Shown one piece after another: positions 47,278 through 57,834 of a stretch of 64,000 nt of DNA; the stretch's first letter is position 1, and the number at the start of each line of letters is the position of its first letter. The stretch is from Lachnospiraceae bacterium. Its GTDB lineage: Bacteria; Bacillota; Clostridia; Lachnospirales; Lachnospiraceae. Below the pieces are notes generated by a model. The model worked only from the letters and a program-made list of their open reading frames with translations. It had not been told where the DNA came from and made no database searches. Where the stretch lies: contig JAAUZY010000066.1 of the NCBI GenBank assembly GCA_014804355.1, positions 1-64,000 on the forward strand, in the 5' to 3' direction. A program made the translations under genes and the position numbers.

Positions 47278-48771
47278 ATGACGGAGGATTGTATGAGAGG
47301 GATTGATACGCAGGTTCGCAAGAACAGACGCCGTATTTTCAAAGAGGTAGCTAATCTGGCTTATCATTCAGAGAACTTGATCGATGATGTAGAAGCGCTT
47401 CCTTATCAGATCGTCGATTATGATGAATCGGAGTATGAGAGTATCTACAGGGAGCGTGCTATTGTGCGTGAGCGGATCAGGCTTGCAATGGGGTTATCTT
47501 TGCGGCCAGAGAATCGTCTGGTGCATTTGACGCAGGGATTAGAAGAAAGCAATATTTCCGAGAAATATTATGAGCCGCCTCTTATGCAGGTAATTCCTTC
47601 AGCGTGCAATGCCTGTCCGGAGAACTGTTATCAGGTGACGGATCGGTGTATGGGATGTGTGGCACATCCTTGTCGGGAAGTATGTCCCCGCGGTGCAATA
47701 TCCATGAAGAACGGCAAGTCTGTCATTGATCAGGAGAAATGTATTAAGTGCGGTAAGTGTAAGGCAGTCTGTCCTTACGATGCCATATCCCATCAGGTAA
47801 GACCTTGTGCGGGAGCCTGTGGTGTGGGAGCCATCAAGAATGACGAAAAGGGCAGAGCGGTCATCGATAATGATCTGTGTGTTTCCTGCGGTCAGTGTAT
47901 GGTGAATTGTCCCTTCGGTGCAATTGCGGATAAGTCTCAGATATTCCAATTGATTCGTGCCATGCAGTCGGGTAATAAGATCATTGCGCAGGTAGCGCCT
48001 GCTTTTGCGGGACAGTTCGGCCCGAATGTGACACCGGATATGTTGAAGACTGCTTTGAAGGAGTTAGGGTTCTATGATGTATATGAGACGGCGATCGGTG
48101 CCGACCGGGGTGCTATGGCAGAAGCGGAGCACTATGCCACGGAGGTGGCGACAGGCAAGCTGCCTTTCAGCCTGACCTCCTGTTGTCCGTCATGGTCTGT
48201 GCTAGCAAAACGGTTTTTCCCCGAGACCATTGACAAGATATCTAATGCGTTGACACCCATGGTGGCGACGGCCAGAATCATAAAAGAGGATCACCCCGAT
48301 GCTAAAGTTGTCTTTATCGGGCCATGTGCATCTAAGAAACTGGAGGCTTCCAGAAGGACGATTCGTTCGGATGTGGATTTTGTCATCACATTTGAGGAAC
48401 TGACAGGTGTTTTCGAGGCGAGAGGAATCCTGCTTGACGAGATCAAGGCGATGGACGAGCTGAAAGGCGCTACCGGAGCAGGACGCGGCTATGGTGTGGC
48501 AGGCGGCGTGGCAAGCGCCATTGAGGAATGTGTGAGGGAGTACTATCCCGATGTGGAAGTAAATATCGAACATGCGGAAAGTTTATCCGAGTGTAAAAAG
48601 ATGCTGATGCTTGCCAAGGCGGGCAAGAAGAATGGATGTCTGATTGAGGGCATGGCATGTCCGGGCGGCTGCGTGGCGGGTGCCGGAACGAATATTACCA
48701 TACCGGCTGCGGCAAAGGCTGTTGTATCCTTTAAGGAAGCGGCGGACAGAAAGATTCCGGATATGAAGTGA
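47278..48771 (+). CDS. Monomeric [FeFe] hydrogenase with ferredoxin-type 4Fe-4S domains
   Basis: H-cluster motifs [21 protein letters not shown] and [14 protein letters not shown]; several CxxCxxCxxxC clusters. Resembles group B. Confidence 0.9.
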   Translation: MTEDCMRGIDTQVRKNRRRIFKEVANLAYHSENLIDDVEALPYQIVDYDESEYESIYRERAIVRERIRLAMGLSLRPENRLVHLTQGLEESNISEKYYEPPLMQVIPSACNACPENCYQVTDRCMGCVAHPCREVCPRGAISMKNGKSVIDQEKCIKCGKCKAVCPYDAISHQVRPCAGACGVGAIKNDEKGRAVIDNDLCVSCGQCMVNCPFGAIADKSQIFQLIRAMQSGNKIIAQVAPAFAGQFGPNVTPDMLKTALKELGFYDVYETAIGADRGAMAEAEHYATEVATGKLPFSLTSCCPSWSVLAKRFFPETIDKISNALTPMVATARIIKEDHPDAKVVFIGPCASKKLEASRRTIRSDVDFVITFEELTGVFEARGILLDEIKAMDELKGATGAGRGYGVAGGVASAIEECVREYYPDVEVNIEHAESLSECKKMLMLAKAGKKNGCLIEGMACPGGCVAGAGTNITIPAAAKAVVSFKEAADRKIPDMK

Positions 48772-48781
48772 GGAGGAAATT

Positions 48782-50239
48782 ATGAGTCAGAAAATAAGAA
48801 CAAGATATGCGCCCAGCCCTACGGGACGCATGCATGTAGGAAATCTCAGAACGGCATTGTATGCCTATCTGATTGCGAAACATGAGGGCGGTGACTTTAT
48901 TCTGAGAATAGAAGATACCGATCAGGAGCGTTACGTGGAAGGAGCGGTGGATATTATCTACCGTACACTTGAGAAAACCGGACTTATTCATGATGAAGGA
49001 CCGGATAAAGACGGCGGTGTGGGACCTTATGTACAGAGCGAACGTCAGAAACAGGGGATATATCTGCAATACGCCAAGGAACTGGTGGACAAGGGAGAGG
49101 CATATTACTGTTTCTGCGATAAGGAGCGGCTTGCATCCCTGACGCGTACCGTAGCGGGCAAGGAGATCAATATTTATGATAAGCATTGTCTGCATTTATC
49201 GAAGGAAGAGGTGGAGGCAAATCTTGCAGCCGGAAAATCTTACGTGATCAGACAGAATAATCCTACAGAGGGAACTACCACTTTTCATGATGACATCTAC
49301 GGAGATATCAGCGTGGATAATGCGGAACTGGATGACATGATCCTGATCAAATCGGACGGCTATCCCACATACAATTTTGCTAATGTGGTAGATGATCATC
49401 TGATGGGCATCACCCATGTGGTGCGCGGCAATGAATACCTGTCGTCTTCCCCAAAATATAACCGGCTTTATGAGGCATTCGGCTGGGAAGTACCGGAATA
49501 TGTGCATTGCCCGCTGATTACCGACGAAAATCATCAGAAATTGTCAAAGAGATGCGGGCATTCTTCCTATGAAGATCTGATTGAACAGGGATTTTTGTCG
49601 GAGGCGATCGTTAATTTTGTGGCGTTGCTTGGCTGGAGTCCGGAGGATAACACGGAGATCTTTACGCTGGAAGAACTGATCGGTAAATTCGATTACCATC
49701 ATCTGTCCAAGTCACCGGCAGTATTTGATTATACGAAATTAAAATGGATGAACGGCGAATATTTCAAGGCGATGGATGCCGACCGGTTCTACGAGATGGC
49801 GGAACCGTATCTGAAAGAAGCGCTCAGCGGCCATCTGGATCTTCATAAGATTGCCGCAATGGTTAAGACAAGAATAGAGATTTTCCCGGATATCAAGGAA
49901 ATGGTCGATTTCTTTGAGAAATTACCGGAATATGACGTGGAGATGTATACCCACAAGAAGATGAAGACAAATACAGAGTCCTCACTGGAAGTATTGCAGG
50001 AGGTTCTGCCGCTTCTGGAAGAGCAGACGGATTACAGCAATGATGCACTGTATCAGACTCTTGTTTCCTACGTGGAGCAGAAGGGCTGTAAAAACGGATA
50101 CGTGATGTGGCCGATACGGACGGCAGTTTCCGGCAAGCAGATGACACCGGCAGGCGCTACCGAGATCATGGAGGTGCTTGGCAAGGAGGAGTCTCTTGCA
50201 AGAATCCGCAAAGGAATCGAGAAATTACAAGGTGCCTGA
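48782..50239 (+). CDS. gltX: Glutamate--tRNA ligase
   Basis: [25 protein letters not shown] and KLSKRCGH signatures. Confidence 0.96.
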   Translation: MSQKIRTRYAPSPTGRMHVGNLRTALYAYLIAKHEGGDFILRIEDTDQERYVEGAVDIIYRTLEKTGLIHDEGPDKDGGVGPYVQSERQKQGIYLQYAKELVDKGEAYYCFCDKERLASLTRTVAGKEINIYDKHCLHLSKEEVEANLAAGKSYVIRQNNPTEGTTTFHDDIYGDISVDNAELDDMILIKSDGYPTYNFANVVDDHLMGITHVVRGNEYLSSSPKYNRLYEAFGWEVPEYVHCPLITDENHQKLSKRCGHSSYEDLIEQGFLSEAIVNFVALLGWSPEDNTEIFTLEELIGKFDYHHLSKSPAVFDYTKLKWMNGEYFKAMDADRFYEMAEPYLKEALSGHLDLHKIAAMVKTRIEIFPDIKEMVDFFEKLPEYDVEMYTHKKMKTNTESSLEVLQEVLPLLEEQTDYSNDALYQTLVSYVEQKGCKNGYVMWPIRTAVSGKQMTPAGATEIMEVLGKEESLARIRKGIEKLQGA

Positions 50240-52148
50240 ATTTACGGGAAATCCCAATCAGGAACAGGCTATAATGCATACTGCCGGGGCAGCGCAGGTT
50301 TTTGCCGGCCCCGGCAGCGGCAAGACTTATGTCATCGTACACCGTATCAGACAGCTCATCACCGGACAGGGCATAGACCCGTCACATATTCTTGTCATCA
50401 CTTTTACGAAAGCGGCGGCACTGGAAATGCAGGAACGCTTCTTTCGTCTTATGGAACCGGAGAGACCAACGGTCAGGTTCGGCACTTTTCATGCCGTGTT
50501 CTATCATATTCTGAAACAATCTGCGCAGTATCGCGATTATGTCATCATTACGGAAACTGAGAGGAGGAAACTGATCAGACAGATCATTCATATGCACAAG
50601 AGGTTTGCATGTCTGCAGGAAGAAGACATGGATAGTATAATTGCTTCATTGAGCGCCTATAAGACCTCTTCCGTTATAAAGCCGCTTCCGGTGCAGAAGA
50701 TCGGAGAAGAGGACATACTCTTTCTGGCGGAAGAGTATGCTTCCTACTTGCGCGAATTTAAACAGATGGATTTCGATGATATTCTGTGTCATTGTTATGA
50801 TCTGCTGACGGCACAGTCGGATATGCTGATTCGTTGGCAGAAGCAGTTTTCATACATCTTAATTGATGAATTTCAGGATATCTCGCCGAAGCAGTACGAG
50901 ATCGTCAGACTCTTAGCGGCACCGGAGGATAATCTGTTTATCGTGGGTGACGACGACCAGTCCATCTATGGATTTCGCGGGGCCAGCCCCGGCATTATGC
51001 GGGACTTTATGAGAGACTACCCTTCTGCCGACAGATTTTTTCTGGATATCAATTACCGCTGCAACAGTCAGATCGTGGAGGCTGCCGGCAGAGTAATCGG
51101 AGAGAATCATAACCGTGTCGAAAAGCAGGTTCGCGCCGCTCACGAAGAAGGGGCAGGACTGTATCTGCAGATCTTCCGGTCTGCAACGGAAGAGGAAGAG
51201 TGGTTGTCAGAAGAGCTGGCACGGAAAAAAGAGCTGGAGTTATTAGAAGCATGCGCGATGATATGCAGGACGAATTATGACTGCGCCATGTGGGCGCAGA
51301 CTCTTCGCAGGAAAGGGATACCGTTTACTATGAAAGAGGCGCCGAAGAGTCGTTTCCGACACTTTGTGATACAGGATATCATGGCATATATGGCGTTGGC
51401 GCAGGGAAGGGGAGAGCTTGTGCGCAAACATTTCCTGCGGATCATGAATCGGCCTGTCAGATATCTGAAAAGAGAAGCAGTATCGCAGGAAAGAATCGTC
51501 GAAGCACAATTGACAGCTTACTATCGTGACACACCCGTCTTACAGGAACGGATCAGGAAATTGTTCCATGATCTGGAATCTCTGCGCACCAAGAGTCCCC
51601 ATCTGCAGGTTCACTATATTCGTAAGATTATCGGCTATGACCGGTATCTTACAGAAAAGTATGGCGTAGAAAAATCAAAGGAACTGATTGATATCGGGAT
51701 TGAATTTCAGGAATTTGCAAAAGAATTTCAAACTTTAGCACAGATAGATGACTATATTAGTCAATACGAAGAAACTTTACGGAATATCAGGACGTGTGAA
51801 ACAGAGGCGGCGGGAATCAGGCTTATGACCATGCATGCATCCAAGGGATTGGAGTTCGACACAGTCTATATACCGGACTGTCAGGAGGGTACGATACCGT
51901 CCGCCAGATCACAGACTGACGAGGAAATCGAAGAGGAGCGGCGTATGTTCTACGTTGCGATGACCAGAGCCAGACGGGAATTATACCTTATGGCATATCA
52001 GGGAAAAAGCGGAAAGGATGTCCCCTCCCGCTTCATAAAATGCCTGTGTCAGTCATCTTCTTCTACCAATTCATCGAATTCCGCAGAATCCAGATATTCG
52101 TCGAACGCGTCCGTCACGGCTTCGTATTCCTCATCGTCGTCGATATAG
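50196..52148 (+). CDS. UvrD/Rep-family ATP-dependent helicase
   Basis: Walker [45 protein letters not shown] and [15 protein letters not shown]. Likely TTG start at 50196 with AAGGAGG at 50183-50189; overlaps gltX. Confidence 0.9.
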   Translation: MQESAKESRNYKVPEFTGNPNQEQAIMHTAGAAQVFAGPGSGKTYVIVHRIRQLITGQGIDPSHILVITFTKAAALEMQERFFRLMEPERPTVRFGTFHAVFYHILKQSAQYRDYVIITETERRKLIRQIIHMHKRFACLQEEDMDSIIASLSAYKTSSVIKPLPVQKIGEEDILFLAEEYASYLREFKQMDFDDILCHCYDLLTAQSDMLIRWQKQFSYILIDEFQDISPKQYEIVRLLAAPEDNLFIVGDDDQSIYGFRGASPGIMRDFMRDYPSADRFFLDINYRCNSQIVEAAGRVIGENHNRVEKQVRAAHEEGAGLYLQIFRSATEEEEWLSEELARKKELELLEACAMICRTNYDCAMWAQTLRRKGIPFTMKEAPKSRFRHFVIQDIMAYMALAQGRGELVRKHFLRIMNRPVRYLKREAVSQERIVEAQLTAYYRDTPVLQERIRKLFHDLESLRTKSPHLQVHYIRKIIGYDRYLTEKYGVEKSKELIDIGIEFQEFAKEFQTLAQIDDYISQYEETLRNIRTCETEAAGIRLMTMHASKGLEFDTVYIPDCQEGTIPSARSQTDEEIEEERRMFYVAMTRARRELYLMAYQGKSGKDVPSRFIKCLCQSSSSTNSSNSAESRYSSNASVTASYSSSSSI

Positions 52149-52390
52149 GTAAGCTCCGGCTCCTCGTTCGGATCGTCCGGATTCTCGCGGTAACGGTAGA
52201 ACCAGACTTCGCCGTCCGCATTATCACCGTTTTCGTCAAGGGGAAGGAGTGCAATATAGTCCTGATCGCCGACTGACAGGATCGTTACAATGGCACATGT
52301 GACGGAAGTACCGTCTTCTAAGTCCAGTTCGACCGTCATTTCTTCCGCATCGTAGCCGTTATTTGCATTTTGGTTGCTGGTTTTGTCCAT
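52049..52390 (-). CDS. DUF1292 domain protein
   Basis: Acidic protein with MTVELDLEDGTSVTCAIVTILSVGDQDYIALLPLDENG...EVWFYRY, typical DUF1292. Confidence 0.9.
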   Translation of the reverse strand: MDKTSNQNANNGYDAEEMTVELDLEDGTSVTCAIVTILSVGDQDYIALLPLDENGDNADGEVWFYRYRENPDDPNEEPELTYIDDDEEYEAVTDAFDEYLDSAEFDELVEEDD

Positions 52391-52541
52391 AAGAGAACCT
52401 CCTTTTGCATTGGAATAGCTATATTTTACAAAAAATAAGCCGGATATTCAATGTTGAAATATTTTTTATTCAGAAAAATGGTTTTCTATGGTAGAATACT
52501 ATTATAGGCTAATCATGAGACTTTATTTGTCGGAGGATATA

Positions 52542-54566
52542 ATGCGCAGAAAATTCGAAGTGATAAAGACACAAACATATCCTTTAGGCGTGTATTTCGT
52601 GCCGGAAGGCATGCATATTGCCGCAGTGTGTGAACGAACAAGGGATGATGACGACACTCTGGAATTCGGAGTGATTTTATATGATAAGAAACACAGAAGC
52701 GGAGTAAAGATTCCGTTTCCGAAGGAGAGTGGAACAGGCTGTGTATTTGCCATGCTGCTCAAGGACTATCATGACGCATCCTGCAGTTATCTGTTCTATC
52801 GCGGTGACAGGATCTGGCAGGATCCGTATTGTAAAAGACTGGAAAATCCGCATCGCTACGGGGTGACCGGTAGAGGCATGGCAAGATGTATGGTACAGAT
52901 GGAACCCTATGACTGGGAGGAAGACCGAACGCTGGGACTTCCTTATGAGGATGTGATTCTCTACGCCCTGCATGTCCGCGGATTTACGAAGCACAGTTCA
53001 TCCGGTGTGCAGTGCCGGGGAACCTATGCCGGAATAATGGAGAAGATACCATATCTGAAAGAATTGGGAATCACGTCGCTCCTTCTGATGCCGTCCTATG
53101 AGTTTGAGGAGATCATGGAAAATAAGGTATCTCCTTCGGAGATGACGATAGAGCAGGCAGCGGCATCCTACAGACAGATCCCGGAGCATACGCCTGTCAA
53201 AAGTGACACAGAGGTCGAGAATGCAATTCCGGGTCCTAAGAGTAATGCCCGCAGAGTTAATTACTGGGGATATCAGAAAGGATTATATTATATACCTAAG
53301 AGCGGATATGCTTACAGTAAAGATCCGGTCACGGAGTATAAGGATATGATTAAGGCGCTGCACCGAAGCGGAATAGAGGTTCTTATGCAGTTCTATTTCC
53401 CGCCGGAGATCAGTCCTATGGAAATGCTGGAGATCCTGAAGTATTGGATACTGGAATATCACATAGACGGATTTCATGTGCTGGGGACGGATCTTCCGAT
53501 TGATCTGTTTGCTAGGGAGCCTCTTCTGGCGGAGACGAAACTTCTGACAATACAGCAGTATTGTCCGACAAATACTGACTATATTATGTCTGCGCGCCGG
53601 CTTGGCTGGCTGAGTGAAGGGTTTCTCTACGATATGCGCAGGGTGCTTAAGGGAGATGATAATCTGATCAACCAATTGATCTTCCATATGCGCAATAACC
53701 GTACCGATACGGGGATCATTAATTATATTGCGAAGTGGGACGGCATGAGACTTAGAGATCTGGTGTCTTATGACCGTAAGCATAATGAGCAAAACGGTGA
53801 GAATAATCAGGACGGCACGGACTATAACTGCAGCTGGAATTGCGGCGTAGAAGGTAAAACCCGACGGAAATACATTGCGGATCTGCGTATGAGACAGATG
53901 AAAAATGCATTGTCGCTTGTATTTTTGTCACAGGGAACGCCGCTTCTATACAGCGGGGATGAATTCGGTAATACGCAGGATGGAAATAATAATCCCTACT
54001 GTCAGGACAATGCCGTGGCATGGATCAAGTGGAATCAGTTGGAGAGTGGCAGAGAGCTTCTGGATTACACAAAAGCGCTGATTGCGCTGCGCAGGGCACA
54101 TCCGATCCTGCATAGCAGGGAGCCGTTAAAGGGAATGGATTATCTTTCCTGCGGCTATCCGGATATCTCCTTTCACGGAAGAGAGGCATGGAGGCCGGAT
54201 ACAAGCCCTGTCAGCAGAAGTATCGGTATTATGTACTGCGGATGGTACGGAGAGATTGGCAAAGAAAAGGATGATACGCTTTTCTACATCGGCGTAAATT
54301 TCCACTGGAAGGGAAACTATCTCGGACTGCCACAGCCACCGAAGGGAAAAGAATGGACATTGTTCGCAACCACTGACCCGCAGGAATATCCCGGCAGTTC
54401 TGTCGAGGAGGCCATAGGACAAAGTGATGATGAAGCAGTGGAACCCATGCAGGAAATCTATGTTTCACCGCGGTCAATGGCAATCTACACAGTGAAAGAC
54501 CGCCCAGTAGCAGCAGATAAGAGAAAAAGTTTAAGAACCGTGAAGGAAAAACGGAAATCAGAGTAA
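52542..54566 (+). CDS. GH13 isoamylase/GlgX-like protein, probable pseudoenzyme
   Basis: Family hallmarks VNYWGYQKGLYYIPKSGYAYS, DLVSYDRKHNEQNGENNQDGTDYNCSWNCGVEG, LSQGTPLLYSGDEFGNTQDGNNNPYCQDN; catalytic motifs divergent. Start MRRKFEVIK at 52542. Confidence 0.85.
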   Translation: MRRKFEVIKTQTYPLGVYFVPEGMHIAAVCERTRDDDDTLEFGVILYDKKHRSGVKIPFPKESGTGCVFAMLLKDYHDASCSYLFYRGDRIWQDPYCKRLENPHRYGVTGRGMARCMVQMEPYDWEEDRTLGLPYEDVILYALHVRGFTKHSSSGVQCRGTYAGIMEKIPYLKELGITSLLLMPSYEFEEIMENKVSPSEMTIEQAAASYRQIPEHTPVKSDTEVENAIPGPKSNARRVNYWGYQKGLYYIPKSGYAYSKDPVTEYKDMIKALHRSGIEVLMQFYFPPEISPMEMLEILKYWILEYHIDGFHVLGTDLPIDLFAREPLLAETKLLTIQQYCPTNTDYIMSARRLGWLSEGFLYDMRRVLKGDDNLINQLIFHMRNNRTDTGIINYIAKWDGMRLRDLVSYDRKHNEQNGENNQDGTDYNCSWNCGVEGKTRRKYIADLRMRQMKNALSLVFLSQGTPLLYSGDEFGNTQDGNNNPYCQDNAVAWIKWNQLESGRELLDYTKALIALRRAHPILHSREPLKGMDYLSCGYPDISFHGREAWRPDTSPVSRSIGIMYCGWYGEIGKEKDDTLFYIGVNFHWKGNYLGLPQPPKGKEWTLFATTDPQEYPGSSVEEAIGQSDDEAVEPMQEIYVSPRSMAIYTVKDRPVAADKRKSLRTVKEKRKSE

Positions 54567-54621
54567 GAATTGCGAAAATGACAAGAATTGACTGGGTTAG
54601 TCAAAGCGAAGGAAGTGAATT

Positions 54622-55167
54622 ATGCATAAGGTATGGGAACATTTTAAGACAGTTACATATCATAAGATACTGGTTATGGAAGGATGTTTTAAAGTGGGAT
54701 TATACAAGCAGGGGATACTGCATGATCTGTCCAAGTACAGTCCGGCGGAATTTCTGGTGGGTGCTAAATATTTTCAGGGCAACAGAAGTCCTAATAATGC
54801 GGAACGGGAAGATATTGGCTATTCCTCTGCGTGGCTGCACCATAAGGGAAGAAATAAGCACCATTACGAATACTGGATCGACTACAGCACCAGAGATATT
54901 GAAGGCGGTATGACGCCAGTGCCCATGCCGCAGCGCTATGTAGTGGAGATGTTCATGGATCGGGTTGCCGCCTGCAAGGTTTATCACAAGGACGACTATA
55001 CGACTAAAGATCCGCTCTTGTATTATCAGTCATCCAAAACCCCGCCGCCGCTGCACCCTAAGACGAAGCGACAATTAGAGTTCCTGCTGCATATGCTGGC
55101 GGACTATGGTGAGGAGAAAACATACAGATATATCAGAACGAGAATTTTAAGAAAACATAGAAGATGA
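54622..55167 (+). CDS. DUF5662-like protein
   Basis: FKVGLYKQGILHDLSKYSPAEFLVGAKYFQG...AWLHHKGRNKHHYEYWID; several His/Asp suggestive of an HD-like fold. Confidence 0.75.
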   Translation: MHKVWEHFKTVTYHKILVMEGCFKVGLYKQGILHDLSKYSPAEFLVGAKYFQGNRSPNNAEREDIGYSSAWLHHKGRNKHHYEYWIDYSTRDIEGGMTPVPMPQRYVVEMFMDRVAACKVYHKDDYTTKDPLLYYQSSKTPPPLHPKTKRQLEFLLHMLADYGEEKTYRYIRTRILRKHRR

Positions 55168-55227
55168 GTGACCCGATTACTCCTTTTTGCATAGGATATG
55201 GTATGAGAAAAAGGAGATGAGAAGAAT

Positions 55228-55530
55228 ATGAATAGTTGGATCATTCTTTTGTTTTTAATTTTTGGAAATCAAAACGGACGCGGGAATAACAATGAATCGG
55301 ACTGTGGCTGTGAAGCTGTAGAGCCGCCGACACCGCCCTGCCGTCCGAGGGAGAGAGAGAGAGAAAGAGAAAGGGAGTGCGAGAGAGAGCGCAATTGCGA
55401 CTGTGACCGCGGAAGAGATGGTGACGCAGACCGTGATTCTTGTCCATGCAATAACAACGACTCCCGGTTTGAACCCCGCTTTGATTCCAGACCGTTTAAC
55501 AATTCCGGTTGTGGATGTGACGGTAAGTAA
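55228..55530 (+). CDS. Small low-complexity Arg/Glu- and Cys-rich protein
   Basis: SD AAAAGGAGATGAGAAGAAT; hydrophobic N-terminus, PRERERERERECERERNCDCDRGRDGDADRDSCPC, C-terminal SGCGCDGK. Confidence 0.65.
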   Translation: MNSWIILLFLIFGNQNGRGNNNESDCGCEAVEPPTPPCRPRERERERERECERERNCDCDRGRDGDADRDSCPCNNNDSRFEPRFDSRPFNNSGCGCDGK

Positions 55531-55670
55531 TCCCTACACAGTTGCCCTTTCTTTTTGGTTGACGGAAGGAAAGGGCAATGTTAAACTGAATTTTGGTACA
55601 AGCCTGGAAACGTTATCGAGGAGTGTTCATGAAACGGGTCGGAGCGTTTCGGATTGGAGGAAAGATAAAG

Positions 55671-56675
55671 ATGATAGAGGGAAATAAAGTTTTGTTCAGC
55701 GGTATGCAGTCTACCGGTAATCTTACACTGGGAAATTATCTGGGGGCGCTTAAGAACTGGATTACCCTGTGTGATGAGTATATGTGCTTTTACTCGGTGG
55801 TTGATCTTCATTCCATCACGATCAGACAGGATCCTGCGGAACTTCGAAGACGCGCCAGAAATCTGCTTACTCTGTATATTGCGGCCGGGATCGATCCCGA
55901 GAAAAACTGTTTGTATTATCAGTCGCATGTGTCCGGTCATGCGGAGTTGTCGTGGATTCTCAACTGTTTTACCTATATGGGAGAACTGAACCGCATGACA
56001 CAGTTTAAAGATAAAGCTGCCAAGCATGCGGACAATATTAATGCCGGACTGTTTACTTATCCGGTTCTGATGGCGGCGGATATCCTGCTGTATCAGTCGG
56101 ATGTTGTTCCGGTAGGTAAGGATCAATTGCAGCACCTCGAACTTACCCGGGATGTTGCTCAGCGTTTCAATGCAATCTACGGTGATGTATTCACGATTCC
56201 GGAGCCATACATCGGCAAGAAAGGCGCCAGCATCAAGAGTCTACAGGATCCCGCGAAGAAGATGTCTAAGTCGGACGAGAATCCGAATGCCAGCATTTAT
56301 CTGATGGATGATCCGGACACAATTATGCGCAAATTCAAACGTGCGGTGACAGATTCCGAGGCATGTGTGCGTTATACGGATGAACAGCCCGGCATTAAGA
56401 ATCTGATGGATATCTACAGTGTATGTACCGGCAAATCAACGGAGGATATCGAGAAAGAATTTGATGGGAAAGGTTACGGCGATTTCAAGATGGCGGTAGG
56501 CGAATCTGTAGTCAGCGTTTTGAAGCCGTTGCAGGATCGTTTTGCAGATCTGTCCAAGAATAAAGACTATATAGACAAGATTATTAAGGATAATGCGGAG
56601 AAGGCGAATTACTATGCCACCAAAACACTCCGTAAGGTGCAGAAAAAAGTCGGATTCCCGGAGAAAATCCGGTAA
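55671..56675 (+). CDS. trpS: Tryptophan--tRNA ligase
   Basis: LFSGMQSTGNLTLGNYLGALKNW (HIGH-type) and KKMSKSDENPNASIYLMDDPD (KMSKS). Confidence 0.96.
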   Translation: MIEGNKVLFSGMQSTGNLTLGNYLGALKNWITLCDEYMCFYSVVDLHSITIRQDPAELRRRARNLLTLYIAAGIDPEKNCLYYQSHVSGHAELSWILNCFTYMGELNRMTQFKDKAAKHADNINAGLFTYPVLMAADILLYQSDVVPVGKDQLQHLELTRDVAQRFNAIYGDVFTIPEPYIGKKGASIKSLQDPAKKMSKSDENPNASIYLMDDPDTIMRKFKRAVTDSEACVRYTDEQPGIKNLMDIYSVCTGKSTEDIEKEFDGKGYGDFKMAVGESVVSVLKPLQDRFADLSKNKDYIDKIIKDNAEKANYYATKTLRKVQKKVGFPEKIR

Positions 56676-56765
56676 GTACGGTATTTGTCAATGATAAAGC
56701 GCCCATGACCAGGCAGTAGCCGGCAGCCATGTGCGCTTTATTCGAGTTTGCGAAGCGAATCTCGC

Positions 56766-56788
56766 AATTGAGCGAAGCTCAATTTTTT
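56766..56788 (+). terminator. Rho-independent terminator after trpS
   Basis: AATTGAGC-gaa-GCTCAATT-TTTT. Confidence 0.82.
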
Positions 56789-57587
56789 AACCTTGAAATA
56801 CATCCGTAAAATATCCCGCGGCGGAAACCGGTTCCCCGCCTTGCAGCAGATGGCTTGTATCTCCGATCACTTGTGCACGGAAAGCGGCGATATTGTTCTG
56901 CCGTTCTTCTGTGGCAAGAATAGTCACCGATGTGGGCGCCAGATAGAATGCGTGACACAGGAGGGCGGGCGATATGCCCAGAAGATGACTCATCATCACA
57001 CATGTGATGCCCAGATGACAGAAGATGACAATTGTGTCATTTCTGCTTGCTGTGTCTTGTGTGTCAGCTTTGATATCTGTCTGCATTTCTGTTTTTGACG
57101 CAGAGATATCATCTGTTGCAACGGTGGAGTTTGTATTGATATAATAGTTATGATGTCTCTTGTAACCGTATTTTTCAATGAGACGATCGAGCTCATCACA
57201 GGTTTGCTGATAGGCGGGAACAAGTTCCGGATTGGAACTGTAGATGTCCGTCTTTTTCCACGCATCTTTATCGTACATTTCCGGTATTTCGGTCCAATAT
57301 TCCGGCATGAAATCCCAGGGCACCCCGATGCGGTCCGTGGTGGGATCGTCAACGCGGTAGTAGAACTCTTTCATCCAGTCATAGTTTTCAGCGGTCCGCC
57401 CGATCCTCTCTAAGGTGTAGGAAGCGGTTTGTTTCGCTCTGCCAAGGGGAGAACAGTAGAAGTCCATCTGCTCAGTTGGCCATTTTACCAGTCTGTCAGA
57501 TAACAGTTTTGCTTCTCTGACTCCCTTCGGGGTCAGAGCGTCATTTACGTAATCGGGGTCTCCGTGTCTGATAAAAATAATTCGCAT
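56787..57587 (-). CDS. Histidine phosphatase family protein
   Basis: MRIIFIRHGDPDYVNDALTPKGVREAKLLSDRL and IVIFCHLGITCVMMSHLLG. Confidence 0.9.
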   Translation of the reverse strand: MRIIFIRHGDPDYVNDALTPKGVREAKLLSDRLVKWPTEQMDFYCSPLGRAKQTASYTLERIGRTAENYDWMKEFYYRVDDPTTDRIGVPWDFMPEYWTEIPEMYDKDAWKKTDIYSSNPELVPAYQQTCDELDRLIEKYGYKRHHNYYINTNSTVATDDISASKTEMQTDIKADTQDTASRNDTIVIFCHLGITCVMMSHLLGISPALLCHAFYLAPTSVTILATEERQNNIAAFRAQVIGDTSHLLQGGEPVSAAGYFTDVFQG

Positions 57588-57742
57588 GGTGCCTTTTCCT
57601 CCTGATTAAGTTATTTATTCCCATAATTTAGAGCCGGTTGATCCGGTTTGGCGTGGGAATGTTTACGTTTTAGGTTCAGATTTACAGGATAATTCGGTAT
57701 TTTAGTAAAATTTTATTAGTGTTTCGCCGTACTCTAGTATAT

Positions 57743-57760
57743 AATAACATAGATGTTATT
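57743..57760. promoter_or_regulatory. Palindrome overlapping a TATAAT-like -10 upstream of hflK
   Basis: AATAACAT-ag-ATGTTATT; TATAAT at 57740-57745. No clear -35 seen. Confidence 0.4.
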
Positions 57761-57834
57761 TATAAGAAATGTTTTTTCGAACTTATACAATATACGAAGT
57801 ACAAGAAAAACATACAGAAGATCGGAGGAGAGTT

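Noticed and set aside
55350-55400. GA-rich tract as CRISPR or promoter element
   Set aside because: Simple dinucleotide-type repeat within an ORF having its own SD and start.
55531-55670. T-box leader for trpS
   Set aside because: Region too short and no T-box consensus seen; the TTGCCCTTTC/GAAAGGGCAA hairpin there is more likely the end of the preceding gene.
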